NCBI GenBank assembly: GCA_902729315.2 | Contig: LR746267.1 | Span: forward strand, 3,294,386 to 3,358,385 | Reading direction: 5' to 3' | DNA length: 64,000 nt | Source: Spirodela intermedia | Taxonomy: Eukaryota > Streptophyta > Magnoliopsida > Alismatales > Araceae | Shown: positions 23,012 through 35,388 of the stretch, piece by piece | How positions within the stretch are numbered: the first letter of the stretch is position 1 | Layout of the letters: each line of letters starts with the position of its first letter | Notes under the pieces: generated by a model | The model's input: the letters and a program-made list of their open reading frames with translations, nothing else | Database searches by the model: none | What the model was told of the DNA's origin: nothing | Made by a program: the position numbers and the translations under genes

Positions 23012-24310
23012 AGCTTTCTTATTTTTTCGAAGTACATCTAATTATTCTTCTTCCTGTTCATCACTCAAATCAGCTGCAATAATAACAGGAAATGAATTAT
23101 TTTCCTCCAAAAACATATATTTTAAACTAGAGGGAAGAGGTTTCAACTCTAAATTCAGATGATCTTCCTCTTTCTTTTCTTCTAAATTTATATTCTCTAT
23201 TTCCTCTAATTCTTTCAGCACACAGTCATCAATAACATCTGGATCATCAAAATCATCTAGAAGATCTATGGTATGACAATCATATACTTGGGATTTCTTA
23301 AGATCATTTGATATCTCAAAAATTTTAATTTCTACTGATTGATCTCCACATGAAATTTTCGCAATACCTGTGGGAAAATCAATATTCATCTTTGCTGTAT
23401 GCAAAAATGGTCTCCCTAAGATGATTGGTGTATCATAAAACTGTCCATTAAAATCCATTTCCAGTACTACAAAATCAGCTGGAAATTTACACCCTTTAAT
23501 TGTCACTATCATATTTTCTAAAATACCTTTAGGATGTTTTATGGATCTATCAGCAAATTGTAAGGTAACAGTAGAAGGTTTAAGATCAGAAATATTAAAT
23601 TTATCACAAATACTTGCAGGTAATAAATTAATGTTAGCACTGGTGTCAAGTAATGCATTCTGAAAAATGAATCCACCAATATCACACGAAATTAAAGGGG
23701 CACCTGTATCTCTCAATTTATATGGTAATTGATTTAATAATAATGCACTAGCATGCATAGATAATTTTTCTACTCTAGGTGCCCTTTTTGGTGTACACAT
23801 TTCTTTCAAAACTCTAGCATATTTAGGAATATGTTCAATGGCAGTAAGTAAAGGAAGACTAATTTGCACATCTTGTAAAATTTTCTTTATTTCTTCATTG
23901 TGTTCTTTTTTCTTTCTTTGTCTAGGCTCTAGAGCTTTAGGAAATGGAATGGTTGTCCTCTCTTTCGAAATTTCCTTGGTAGAATCTATAAAATCCTCTT
24001 CTACTCCTATTTGATTTTGTTTTGGGTTGTCCACGTTTTCTTTTTCTTCTAATGTTTGGGGATAAGGATCAGGTAAGATCTTACCACTCCTTAATGCATT
24101 CACTGTCCTAACATTTTCATTTCGTGGGTTTTTTCCTAGATTCATGCTACTAGACTCCCCTTGCTGAAATCCTATTGTTGGGCGGTTCCCTGGATTTTCT
24201 ATGGGCTGACTAGGTAGCTGTCCCTCTTCTCTCTTATTCCCAAGAGCCTCTATAATTTGTTTCTGGTGCAGCATCATTTGGTTCATAGTTTGTTGCATCA
24301 TTTGGCTCAT
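23012..24310 (-). pseudogene. Element D gag tail and protease
   Basis: A 422-codon open stretch (24310-23042). It begins in a Met/Gln-rich gag tail (MSQMMQQTMNQMM), passes the basic NALRSGKILPDP segment and reaches the protease with LLDTSANINLLP. Here the canonical DTGAS reads DTSAN, which probably kills catalysis. It continues through ILGRPFLHTAKMNIDF to an acidic linker (LLDDFDDPDVIDDC). The frame closes near 23041, where element B continues EELLDVLRK, so a small indel separates it from RT. Confidence 0.85.
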
Positions 24311-25546
24311 TTGCTACATCATTTCCATAGCATCAGGTTGGATTTGAGAGGACTGATTTTTCTGAAATCTGTTTTCTTGTTTTGGACGAAATTCAGAGTT
24401 TGAATTGGGTCTAAGTGCTTCTGGATTTTGAATATTATTTGGGTCTCTCTATGAAAAATTATTCCTCCAATTAGGATTATAAGAATTTGAAAAAGGTTCC
24501 CTGTTTCTATTAAAACCGTGAGCTACTTGCACTTGTTCTTGCATAGGGTGAAATGATTGATCTAAATTATAACATTGAAATTTAGAATAATCGTTTTCAC
24601 CATACATAGGACATGTACTATTCGAATTAAGTTGAGGGTTAAAAGGCTTTCTAATATTGTCAATAAGTAAATCAATTTTTTCTAATCTTTGATTAATCTG
24701 GTTAACCTCATTTCTAAGTTTAGAATCATCATCATGATGCAATTCATAAATTCCTCTCTTCTTATCCCTGTCGTATAATTCAAAAGAGGCTTGATCTCTA
24801 GAATTTTCACTTAAATTCTCATAAAAACTATAAATCTCATTAAGAGTTTTCTCCATAAAAGCTCCTCCACATATAGAATCAACCATATTTCTATGTTGTT
24901 CTAATAATCCATCATAAAAAATTCTATTGAGCTGCCACTTGGGTATAGCATGATGAGGACACTTTCTAAGTAAATCTTTAAATTTTTCCCATGTCTCATG
25001 CAAAGTTTCTCCTGGTCTTTGAGAAAAACTCCATATATGTTTTCTCATATTTTGAGTTTTTCCTAAGGGATAAAATTTTCGAAGGAAGGCCTGTTCTATA
25101 TCTTTCCAGCTAGTTAATTCTCTATCTAATGTGGATAGCCAATGACTAGCTTTGTCCCTAAGTGTATGAGGGAATAATTTCATCTTAATAATTTCTGGTG
25201 TAACTTGAGGGAGATTAACTAAATCACAGACCATATGAAATTTTTCTAAGTGCTGATGAGGTTCCTCTAAAGGCAATCCATGAAAATTAGGGAGCATTTG
25301 AAAAATTCGTAGATTTATTTCGAATTTAACAGTGGGTTCTAAAGGGACTCTAATATTGGATGCTCTTTGAAATGAATTAGGGATATAATGATTTTTCATG
25401 GCCATAGGATTGTTCTCAGTTTGACCTGTACTTCCTTCAGGATCCATCAAAATTAATTTTTCTTTCGGATTTTTATTTTTGAATGAAATAATGAAAGGAT
25501 TTTCTAGCCTTGGATGCAAGGATCTTCTACCATGCATAAAAATCAA
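24311..25546 (-). pseudogene. Element D gag
   Basis: The 365-codon open frame (25546-24449) is the most complete gag in the window. The N-terminal arm (HGRRSLHPRLENPF) leads to the capsid-like domain with NFHGLPLEEPHQHLEKFHM, LFPHTLRDKASHWLSTL, FLRKFYPLGKT and FYDGLLEQHRNMVDSI, then a coiled, charged region and CPMYGENDYSKFQCYN. No complete CCHC knuckle is visible. A TGG-to-TAG change at about 24450 ends it, and more stops precede 24310. Confidence 0.87.
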
Positions 25547-25733
25547 TAAATTCGAGGGAAAAAGTTAGTAACTGTCACCCTCCTTTAGGATGCTCCAGTC
25601 CTTGCCGTGCTTCTTTTTGTTCCCTTTTTCTAATAAAAATTGGCAAAAAGAAAATAAAATAAGAGTTAAGTTTTTTTTTTTTTTTTGTACTCTAATAGAA
25701 AAACAGAAAAATACTAAATATTATGCAATACAT

Positions 25734-25751
25734 CCCTGGCAACGGTGCCAA
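25734..25751 (-). promoter_or_regulatory. Primer-binding site of element D (tRNA-Asp)
   Basis: On the minus strand TGGCACCGTTGCCAGGGA matches 16 of 18 bases of the complement of the tRNA-Asp(GTC) 3' end. Both differences sit at CpG positions and are of the deamination type. It lies four bases downstream of the LTR and defines the family's primer. Confidence 0.85.
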
Positions 25752-25755
25752 AATT

Positions 25756-27396
25756 TGACGTGACTCAGTCGTTGTATATTAAATCACGCAAATATAAAAT
25801 TTATAAAACTAGAAAATACGAATTTTCGGATATTTAGAAGTATTTCTAAATAAATATATCAATTATAATTCAATAAAACTTCCAAAAATAGCGGTAATTT
25901 TCCAGGTCGATCACAGGGATGTAATATAATATCTGGTAATTATTCAGAATTTTTCTCAATGAATACGATTTTCTATGAATTTTATACTAGGAAATAAAAA
26001 GGAAATATATTTAAAATTTACGAAAAAAAAGGAAATAAGGGTGCGGACGTCAGGATGACGTCAGCGCCCGGCGAACGCGAATCAGGCGAAAACAGAGTTC
26101 CGCCCGACGATTCTTACGTAAGTGATTACAGACGATTTAATTAATCAAATTAAGATCTGTAAAAGCCGGAAGAATCGTAATTGAACGAAGTATAGTTTGG
26201 TAAATTAAAATCACATAAAGTATCACTAAATGAAGCGTAAATTAAATTGAACGCAGGAAAACAGAGTTCCAGCGTCGCGACGGCAATGCGTCGGCGATGC
26301 ACCGGAATCCTGAGCATTCGGGAGGGTCGTCGCGCAGTGTCCATGGCCTCGAAGGCTCTCCTTGGACAAAGACGACGTGGGCAATCTCTAGATCTTCTCG
26401 CGAAGTCTAGAGATTAATGAAATGGATCGTCGAGTCGTCTCCGGCGGCTGTCACCCGGTGGAGCGGAAAAACGGCGACTTTGCGGCTCTCTGGCGGCTGT
26501 CACCCGACGGAGAGGAGCTGGATGGAGGTGGGGCGCGTGTCAGGGAGCTTCATCCTCAGGTTCGCGCAGCAAGAGGAGGCTCTTCATTGCATCCAGTACG
26601 CTCTCAGGAGGTGGCAACTAGTCTCCCGGCGGATCGTCCTCTTCCCGACGACGGCTTGTTCGTCGATCAATCAGAGATGATTTACTCGATGGATTCGCGA
26701 TCCTTTTATCACGAATCATTCAGCAATTTTAGTAGCAATGCTCCGCGAATCACATTGACGAGATTTTCGCTGATGATCCAGCGATTCTGGTTGCTTAATC
26801 CTTCACCGGCAATCTGCAGGAAAGTCGCGATAATCAGATAAAAATATATGAATTTTGACTCTGGGAGGATTCGAACCCGCGCCGGTTGTTCGCCCCCTTC
26901 TGAGGAAGGTGTGACGCGGGTTTAGTCCCACATCGGTAGTGCGCCAATTTTTCAAGCAAATATATAGTAATGTTAGCTTTCTAAGCAAAGTTCCTTCTCT
27001 CGCGTGTACGACCACTCCTTGCCCCACAGCCGGCTGGCCACCGGTGACGTGGGAGGGGAGTGGCACACACGTGCCCTTATCGGTCCAAGCCGCTCGAGCC
27101 CCTGCTCGCGGCTACTCCCCGACTGAGCTTCCGACCCGCTTGCGGGCCCGGCTGGCCGGCGGGTCCCCCTATTTTGCAATATTTTAGTTTTATTTCTTTT
27201 TCTTCATTTATCTCAAAAGTAAGACTGTAAAAATCATATAAATTCGTATAAAATCACATAATTACCCAAAAAATCACATTAATCAACTGAAAACCACTTT
27301 TCACACTTTAACACAAATATAAGTCTATTTATCACGAGTTAAGCCTAAAACTATATTATTTACTAATTATTAACTCATGATAATGAAGACTTATCA
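25756..27396 (-). repeat. 5' LTR of element D
   Basis: 1641 bp in reverse, from TGACGTGACTCAGTCG on the plus strand to GAAGACTTATCA. It is GC-rich in the middle and the best-preserved copy of that part. It has the T-arm-like box at 26867-26877 and a direct repeat of GGCGGCTGTCACCC (about 26443-26463 and 26492-26512). The plus strand, antisense to the element, has an open 139-codon frame at 26422-26841 overlapped by an 87-codon frame at 26417-26680. Confidence 0.9.
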
Positions 27397-29560
27397 GATA
27401 CCTCAAAAATTTTAATTTCTATTGATTGATTTCCACATAAAATTTTTGCAATACCTATAGGAAAATCAATATTTATCTTTGTTATATGCAAAACTGGTCT
27501 CCTTATGATGATTAGTGTATCATAAAATTGTCCATTAAAAATCTATTTCTAGTACTACAAAATCAATTGAAAATTTTACACCCTTTAATTGTCACTATCA
27601 CATTTTCTAAAATACCTTTAGGATATTTTATAAATCTATCAACAAATGATAAGGTTACAATAGAAGGTTTAAGATAAAAAATATTAAATTTATTACAAAT
27701 ACTTGTAGGTAATAAATTAATACTAGCACTGGTGTCAAGTAATGCATTTTGAAAAATAGATCCACCAATATCACACAAAATAGAAAGGGCACCAGTATCT
27801 CTCAATTTATATGGTAATAATAAAGCACTAGTATGCATAGATAATTTTTTTACTCTAAGTGCCCTTGTTGGTGTACACATTTTTTTCAAAACTCTAGCAT
27901 ATTCAGGAATATGTTCAATGGTAGTGAGTAAAAGAAGACTAATTTGTACATCTTATATATTTTTTTTTATTTCTTCATTGTGTTCCTTTTTCTTTCTTTG
28001 TCTAGGTTCTAGAGCTTTAGGAAATAGAATGATTGTCCTCTCTTTTGGAATTTCCTTGGTAGAATCTATCAAATCCTCTTCTACTCGTATTTGATTTTGT
28101 TTTGGGCTGTCCATGTTTTCCTTTTTTTATAATATTTGAGACTAAGGATCAGGTAAAATCTTCCCACTCCTTAATGCATTCACTGTCCTAACATTTTCAT
28201 TTCGTGGGTTTTTTCCTAGATTCATGCTACTAGACTCCCCTTGTTGAAATCCTATTGTTAGGGGGTTCCCTGGATTTTCTATGGGCTGACTAAGTAGTTA
28301 TCCCTCTTCTCTTATTCTCAAGAACCTCTATAATTTGTTTCTACTGCAACATCATTTGATTCATAGTTTGTTGCATCATTTGACTCATTTTCTACATCAT
28401 TTTCATAGCATTAAGTTAGACTTGAGAGGGCTGAGTTTTCTAAAATCTGTTTTCCTATTTTGGACAAAATTTAGAGTTTGAATTAGGCCTAATTAGGATT
28501 ATAAGAATTAGAAAAAGGCTCTCTATTTCTATTAAAACCGTGAGCTACTTACACTTATTCTTGCATAGAGTGAAACGATTGATCTAAATTATAGCATTGA
28601 AATTCAGAATAATTATTTTCACCATACATAGGACATGTACTATTTGAATTAATTTGAGGGTTAAGAGGCTTTCTAATATTCTCAATAAGTAAATCAAGTT
28701 TTTCTAATATTTGATTAATCTGATTAACCTCATTTCATAAATTAGAATCATTTTGATGATGCAATTCATAAATTTCTCTCTTCTTATCCCTATCATATAA
28801 TTTAATCTCTAAAATTTTCACTTAAATTCTCATAAAGACTGTAAATCTCATCAGGAGTTTTCTCCATAAAAGCTCTTCTATATATAGAATCAATCATATT
28901 TCTATGCTGTTCTAATAATCCATCATAAAAAATTCTATTGAGTTGTCACTTGGGTATAGCATGATGAGGACATTCTCTAAGTAAATCTTTAAATTTTTCC
29001 CATATCTCATGCAAAGTTTCTCATGGTCTTTGAGAAAAATTTCATATATATTTTTTATATTTTGAGTGTTTCCTAAGAGATAAAATTTTCGAAGAAAGCC
29101 CTATTCTATGTCTTTCTAGCTAGTTAATTATCTATCTAATGTGAATAGTAAATGACTAGTTTTGTCCCTAAGTATATGAGAAAATAATTTTATCTTAATA
29201 ATTTTCAGTGTAAACTTGAGAGAGAGTAACTAAATCACAAACTACATGAAATTTTTCTAAATGCTAATGAGGTTCCTCTAAAGGCAATCCATGAAAATTA
29301 GGGAGCATTTGAAAAATTTCTGAATTTATTTTGAATTTAACAATAGGTGCTAATCGGATTCTAATATTAGATGCTCTTTGAAATGAATCAAGGATATAAT
29401 AATTTTTCATGGCCATAGGATTATGTTCACTTTGACCTCTAATATTGGATTCATCAAAATTAATTTTTCTTTTGGATTTTTAGTTTTGAATGAAATAGTG
29501 AAAAGATTTTCTAGCCTTGAATGCAACGATCTTCTACCATACATAAAAATCAATAAATTC
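27397..29560 (-). pseudogene. Element E gag and protease remnant
   Basis: This is clearly homologous to element D gag and protease at the DNA level, but with stops and frameshifts throughout. The longest open piece (27889-27563) covers protease with LLDTSASINLLPTSICNKF and the following segment up to VTIKGCK. The gag part keeps recognisable blocks (NFHGLPLEEPH near 29280; the FYDGLLEQ region near 28930). It is more decayed than D or B, so E is probably the older insertion. Confidence 0.8.
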
Positions 29561-29755
29561 AAGGAAAAACTTTAATAATTGTTACCTTCCTTCAGTATGC
29601 TCTAGTCCTTGCCTTGCTTCTCTTCGTTCCTTTTTTTCTAAAAGAAAATCTGCAAGAAGAAAAAAAATAAGAGTTAATTTTTTTATGTACTCTAAGAGAA
29701 AAACATAAAAAAATTAAATACTATGTAATACATCACCAACAACAGCACCAAAATT

Positions 29756-31501
29756 TAACGTGACTTAGTCATTGTATAGTAAATCACGTAAATTTAAAAT
29801 TTATAAAACTAGAAAATACTAATTTTTAGATATTTAGAAGTATTTTTGAACAAATATATCAATTATAATTCAATAAAACTTTCAAAAATAGTGGTAATTT
29901 TTCAGGTCAATCCAAGGATGTAATATAATATCAAGTAATTTTTCAAAAATTTTCCCAGAGAATATAATTTTTTTATGAATTTTATGTTACTAAATAAAAA
30001 TAAAATATATTTAAAATTCATGAAAGTAGAAAATAATGGTGTAGACGTCAAGATGACATTAGCACACAATGAATGGAAATTAGGCAAAAATAGAGTTCTA
30101 TTGAGGATTCTAATGTAAGCAATTATAGATGATTTAATTGATCAAATTAAGATTTGTAAAAGCGGGAAGAATTGTAATTGAATGAAGTAAAGTTTGGTAA
30201 ATTTAAATCACACAAATTATCACTAAATGAAGCGTAAATTAAGTTGAAAGCAAGAAAAAGAGGGTTTTAGCATCGCGGCAGTGATGCATCGGCGATGCAC
30301 CAAAATCTTGAGCATTTGAGAGAATCGTTGTGTTGTGTTCATGACCTTGAACGCTCTCCTAGGATAAGGGCGATGTGGCCAATCTCTAGATCTCCTTGCA
30401 AAGTCTAGAGATTAATAAAATGGGTCATCAAATCGTCTTTGGCGGCTATCACCTGATAGAGCAGAAAAATGATGACTTTGCGGCTTTCCAGCAGCTGTCA
30501 CCTAACAAAGAGGAGTTGGATGGAGGTAGAGCATATGTTAGGGAGCTTTATCCTCAGGTCCGCACAGTAAGACAAGGCTCTTTATCGTATCTAGTACACT
30601 ATCAGGAGGTGGCGACTCGTCTCTCGACAAATCATTCTCTTCTCGATGATGGCTTGTTTGTTTGTCGATCAATCAGAGATGATTTACCTGATGGATTCGT
30701 GATCCTTTTATCACGAATCATTCAGTAATTTTAGTAACAATGTTCCACGAATCGCGTTGACAAGTTTTTCACTGATGATCCAATGATTATGACGACTTAA
30801 TCTTTCATCAATGATATGCAAAAAAGTCATAATAATTAGATAAAAATATGAGTTTTGGCTCTAGAAGGATTCGAACCCACACCGGTTGTCTGCTTGTATG
30901 AGAGAGACTAAAATGAGTACTCTAATGCCCTTATCAAGTGATGTCATCATGGTATATCTCTGTTATGAGGAGGGGGTAATTTAAGGATTTAAATTTTTAA
31001 AGCCTTTCGGGGAAAAGTGTGATGTGGGTTTAGTCCCACATCACTTGTGCGTTGAAGTTTTGGGTGAATATATAATAATATCACATTTACAAGTAATGAG
31101 TTCTTTTCTCCCCCATATACGACCACTCTTTGCCTCACAACTGACTAGCTACCGGTGATGTGGAAGGGGAGTGGTGCACACATGTCCCCATCGGTCCTAG
31201 CCGCTCAAGCCCTTGCTCGTGGCTGCCCTCGACTGCGCTTCCGACCCGCTTGTGGGCCCAGCTGGCCAATGGGTCTTCCCCATTTTACTATATATATATA
31301 TTTTTTTCTTCATTTATCTCAGAAATAAGACTACAAAATTATATAAATTCGTAGAAAATAACATAATTACCTAAAAATTTATGTTAATCAACTGAAAACT
31401 ACTTTTCACACTTTAACACAAATATAAGTCTATTTATCATGAGTTAAGGCTAAAACTATATTATTTACTAATTATTAACTCATGATAATGAAGACTTATC
31501 A
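29756..31501 (-). repeat. 5' LTR of element E (long LTR subtype)
   Basis: 1746 bp in reverse, from TAACGTGACTTAGTC to GAAGACTTATCA. It is about 100 bp longer than B's LTRs because it includes a segment at about 30890-31005 (GATGTCATCATGGTATATCTC and flanks). That segment recurs in the LTRs at 36932, 49897 and 59460 but is absent from those of B and D. The T-arm-like GGATTCGAACC box lies at 30867-30877. An antisense open frame of 110 codons (30396-30728) corresponds to the antisense frames in other copies. Confidence 0.85.
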
Positions 31502-32016
31502 TAGGGCTTCATACGGTGTGTCAGATTTACTAGTTGTTGTCATTAGATCTTGGAGCTACTTTTTCACATGACGGTGGTACTGATGTGGCTTCATGCAGTG
31601 CATTGGATTTGACCACTACTTTTACACTACCATTAGATCTGAAAGGAATAACAAGATACATTAGTAAATTTATGCAAATGTTATCATATATAATAATGAC
31701 GGCCTCTTATTATATTTTTTTTAATGCTGAAAATTTTCAAAAAAAATACGTAAAATACATTTCAAGTAATCATAAAAATTGAGCATAATAATATTTTATT
31801 TTAAAAAATAAATGAGAATTAAGTCTCAAGATATGAAATAAATTTTCATCAATTTTTCTTTTTATTCATAAAATATCAATTTAAATTAAGATTTAGAGAG
31901 GTTCATTTTAATAACAAATAAAATAGTTAACATGATAACTTGTGAAATATTTCTCAAATATACATTATTCTCCCTAATTTGATAATAGATTAGCATATAA
32001 GTTTCACAAGTTATTA
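31502..32016 (-). repeat. Family-2 LTR fragment (5' part)
   Basis: In reverse this matches 39247-39740, the LTR of element F. It has the same end structure: TTTCACAAGTTATTA at 32002-32016 (start of the LTR) and TGATAACTTGTGAAA at 31933-31947 form an inverted repeat. The rest of the LTR is missing at 31501, where element E's LTR begins. To the right is copia sequence, so this LTR inserted into the copia element. Confidence 0.8.
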
Positions 32017-33349
32017 ATAATGCACATCAATATACTTTGATCGGACATGACAGACCTAATTCTTTGTCAACCAAATAATACTCTAACTATCACAATTTAG
32101 AGGAATCTCACCTTATCAAATGTCAAGTTAGATTAACAATTCCTTCAACCACAAGACCTCTTGAGATACTTTAGTAGTTTCTATGTACTCTGTCTCAATC
32201 ATAGATAATACGACAATAGTTTGAAGCATAAACTTCCAACTCACAAGTCTACTAGGTGAAAATATATTATGTCATAAATCTTCAATAATCTAAATCTTCG
32301 ATAAAATTTATATCAACAAAGTCAACAATAGAAAGACAACTTTGTGAGTCAAAATGAATTCTAAAATCTAAAGAACCTTTTAAGTATCAACGAATCTAGT
32401 TCACTATGCTCTAATGCTCATTTCTTAACTTGCTCATAAACTTACAAATAAGCTTAATCAAATGAGCAATATCTAGTCTTATATAGACCATAACAAACAT
32501 GAAAGATCTAACTACACTAACATAAAAAAATTGCTTCACCTTAACAATATCTTTCTCAAATGTTGGAACTAGATAGTAGATAATCTAAAATAATTAACTA
32601 GAAAAGTGTTCATTATTTAGCATTATTCATACCAAATAAATCCACCACCTTTGAGAGAACTTCTCTAAGTTAACCATAATTGATTTAATTCTTGGTCTCT
32701 ATAAATCTCTAAGGATGTTCTTTGTCACACCAAGATTCTTCATGTCAAATTCTCTATTCAATAGTGTCTTTAATCTACTAATATTATGTGAATTTCTTTG
32801 AAGTAATGAGCATATCATCAATATAGAGCATCAAAGTAATTAGAAAATTATCACCACAACTCCTCATTAAATGCAACAATCAAAATCACACATTGTACAG
32901 TCAATCTTTATCATATAAGAGTCAAACTTCTTGTACCACTACCTTAATACTTGCTTCAACCCTTAAAAAGACGTTTTTAGTTGACAGGTAAAATGTTGTA
33001 CACTTGCACAATGAAACCCTTTGGCTATTGTATGTAAATAGTTTTTAACAAATCTTTATGAAGAAACATTATCTTCACATTTAGCTATTCAAGCTCTATA
33101 TCTTTATGTGCAATAATAACTAACACCAAGTGAATAGCTATGTGCTTCACAACAAGTAAAAAGATCTCTATATAACCAATTCCTTACTTTTGGGTAAAAC
33201 CTTTTGTTACAAGCCTTATTTTGTACTATAATTGATCATCATTAATCATTGATGACTTCATATTACACACTTATTTGTACCCAATAGCCCATTTCCTTAT
33301 AAGAAGATTCACTAATTCTCAAGTGTGGTTCTTGTCTAAAGATGCACAC
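32017..33349 (-). pseudogene. copia RT/RNase H remnant (left part)
   Basis: Minus-strand copia pol with many stops. The key landmark is LLYIDDMLI-like sequence (about 32812-32840), the copia version of the RT YVDD catalytic box, preceded by a WYKKFDSY block near 32915. The right end (33150-33349) is over 80 percent similar by eye to 1-200 of the window, so both are the same copia family. A family-1 solo LTR interrupts it at 33350; the remainder resumes at 34983. Confidence 0.78.
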
Positions 33350-34977
33350 TTATAAGTCTTCATTATCATGAGTTAATAATTAGTAAATAATATATTTTTA
33401 GCTTTAACTCATGATAAATAGATTTATATTTGTGTTAAAGTGTGAAAAGTGGTTTTCAATTGATTAACATGAATTTTTGGGTAATTATGTAATTTTATAT
33501 GAATTTATATGATTTTTACAATCTTACTTTTGAGATAAATGAAGAAAAAGAAATTAAAATAAAAATATAGCAAAATGGGGGGACCTATTGGCCAGCTGGG
33601 ACCGCAAGCAAGTCGGAAGCGCAATCGGGGAGTAGCCGCGAGTAGGGGCTCGAGTGGCTTGGGCTGATAGGGGCACGTGTGCATCACTCTCTTTCCACGT
33701 CACTAGTGGCTAGCCGACTGTGAGGCAAGGAGTGGTCATACACGCGTAAGAAAGGGACTTGCTTTGAAATGTAGCATTACTATATATTCGTCTGAAAATT
33801 TAATGCACAAGCGATGTGGGACTAAACTCGCTCACCTTCCCTAGAAAGGGTGGGCAACTAGCACGGGTTTGAATCCTCCTAGAGCCAAAACTCATATTTT
33901 TTATTTGATTATTGTGACTTTCTTACAGATCACCGATGAAGAATTAAGCAATCAGAATCACTGGATCATCGGTGAAAATATTGTCAACACGATTCACGGA
34001 GCATTGTTACTAAAATTACTAAATGATTTGCGATAAAAGGATCGTGAATCTATCGAGTAAAACATCTCCGATTGATCAATAAACAAGCCGTCATCAGGAA
34101 GAGGATAATCCGCTGGGAGACGAGTCGTCACCTCTTGAGAGTGTACCAGATATGATGAAGAGCCTCCTCTTGCTGCACGGACCTGAGGATGAAGCTCCCT
34201 AACACGTAGCCCACCTCCATCCAGCTCTTCTCCGTTAGGTGACAGCCACTAGAGAGCCACAAAGTTGCTGTTTTTCCACTTTCTCGGGTGACAGTCACAA
34301 AAAATGATTCAATAACCCATTTTATTAATCTCTAGACTTTGCAAGGAGATCTAGAGATTGCCTACGTCATCCTTATCCAAGGAGAGCTTTCGAGGCTGTG
34401 GACACTACACGACGATCCTCTTGAATGCTCAGTCTTTTGGTGCATCGCCGACGCATCACCACCACGATGCCAAAACTCTGTTTTCCTACTTTCAACTTAC
34501 TTTCCACTTCATATAGTGATAATTTGTATGATTTAAATTTATTAAGATATACTTCATTCAATTACAATTCTTCCGGCTTTTACAGATCTTAATTTGATCA
34601 ATTAAATCCTCTATAATCGCCTACATAAGAATCACCGGGTGGAACTCTATTTTTGCTTGATTCACATTCGTCGAGCACTGACATCATCCTAACGTCCACA
34701 TTCTCTTTTTCATGAATTTTAAATATATTTCATTTTCATTTCCTAGTATAAAATTCATAGAAAATGGTATTCTTTGAGAAAAATTCTGAATAATTACCAG
34801 ATATTATATTACATCCCTATGATCGACCTGGAAAATTATTGCTTTTTTTCAAAAGTTTTATTAAATTATAATTAATATATTTGTTCAGAAATAATTCTAA
34901 ATATCTAAAAATTTATATTTTTAATTGTATAAATTTTAAATTTACGTGATTGACTATATAACGACTAAGTCACATCA
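33350..34977 (+). repeat. Solo family-1 LTR inserted in copia
   Basis: 1628 bp, from TTATAAGTCTTC (first G mutated) to GTCACATCA. The flanks are CACAC (33345-33349) and CACGC (34978-34982), a 5-bp target duplication with one change. The copia sequence is continuous across it by comparison with 180-260. No internal region is present, so it arose by LTR-LTR recombination. The T-arm-like box has drifted to GGTTTGAATCC. Confidence 0.88.
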
Positions 34978-34982
34978 CACGC

Positions 34983-35388
34983 TCTTCAGACATTTTCTAT
35001 AGTCATTTCTTCTTTTCAGGACAACTAATTGACTCCTAAAAAAATGTGAGATCATCATCTCTTGTAAATAATATAAAGACAGCATAATTATCAAGATGAG
35101 TAAGGGGCCTTACTTCACACCTACTCCATCTAGTAGTAATACAATAAAAAATATTTGATGATTGTGTAATGTGTTCTTTACTCATAATAGGACTAAGAAG
35201 ACTCTACAAAATCTCCACCTCCAATCTTATTCTATCTTCAACACAAGTATCATCAGATTTTTAAACCTTATGTTCTGTAGAAAATGACTTCAACATGTGA
35301 TCTTGATGAAATACTACATCTCTGTTGAAAATAATCTTCTTCACCTTTAAATCTCAAAGTCAATATTCTTTCACACCAATATTATATT
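34983..35388 (-). pseudogene. copia polyprotein remnant (right part)
   Basis: This continues the copia remnant after the solo LTR and is similar to about 205-610 of the window, ending near the integrase C-terminal stretch. It is interrupted near 35388 by plus-strand Athila-like integrase of family 2. No open frame is worth naming. Confidence 0.7.

Larger units (their letters stand above)
21509..27396 (-). mobile_element. Element D: 3'-truncated family-1 element
   Basis: On the minus strand it runs 5' LTR (27396-25756), primer site, leader, gag, protease, RT and RNase H, and then stops at 21509 in the RNase H-integrase linker. Integrase, tail and 3' LTR are missing. Its coding frames are the best preserved of the family here (365, 422, 280 and 177 codons), broken by only a few stops or frameshifts. 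Its 5' LTR abuts the protease region of element E, so D inserted into E. Confidence 0.87.
27397..31501 (-). mobile_element. Element E: 5' part of a decayed family-1 element
   Basis: On the minus strand: 5' LTR (31501-29756), decayed primer site (29733-29750; 13 of 18 to tRNA-Asp), leader, gag with many stops (about 29560-28000) and part of protease (27889-27563). The element is cut at 27397 by the LTR of element D. Its RT onward is not next door. Element A's pol (6284-8654) has the same orientation but starts about 100 codons further on and need not belong to it. Confidence 0.82.

Noticed and set aside
6284-29560. Elements A and E as two halves of one element split by later insertions
   Set aside because: About 100 codons are missing between them, and the outer flanks (ATGAT at 2166-2170, TAGGG at 31502-31506) do not match.
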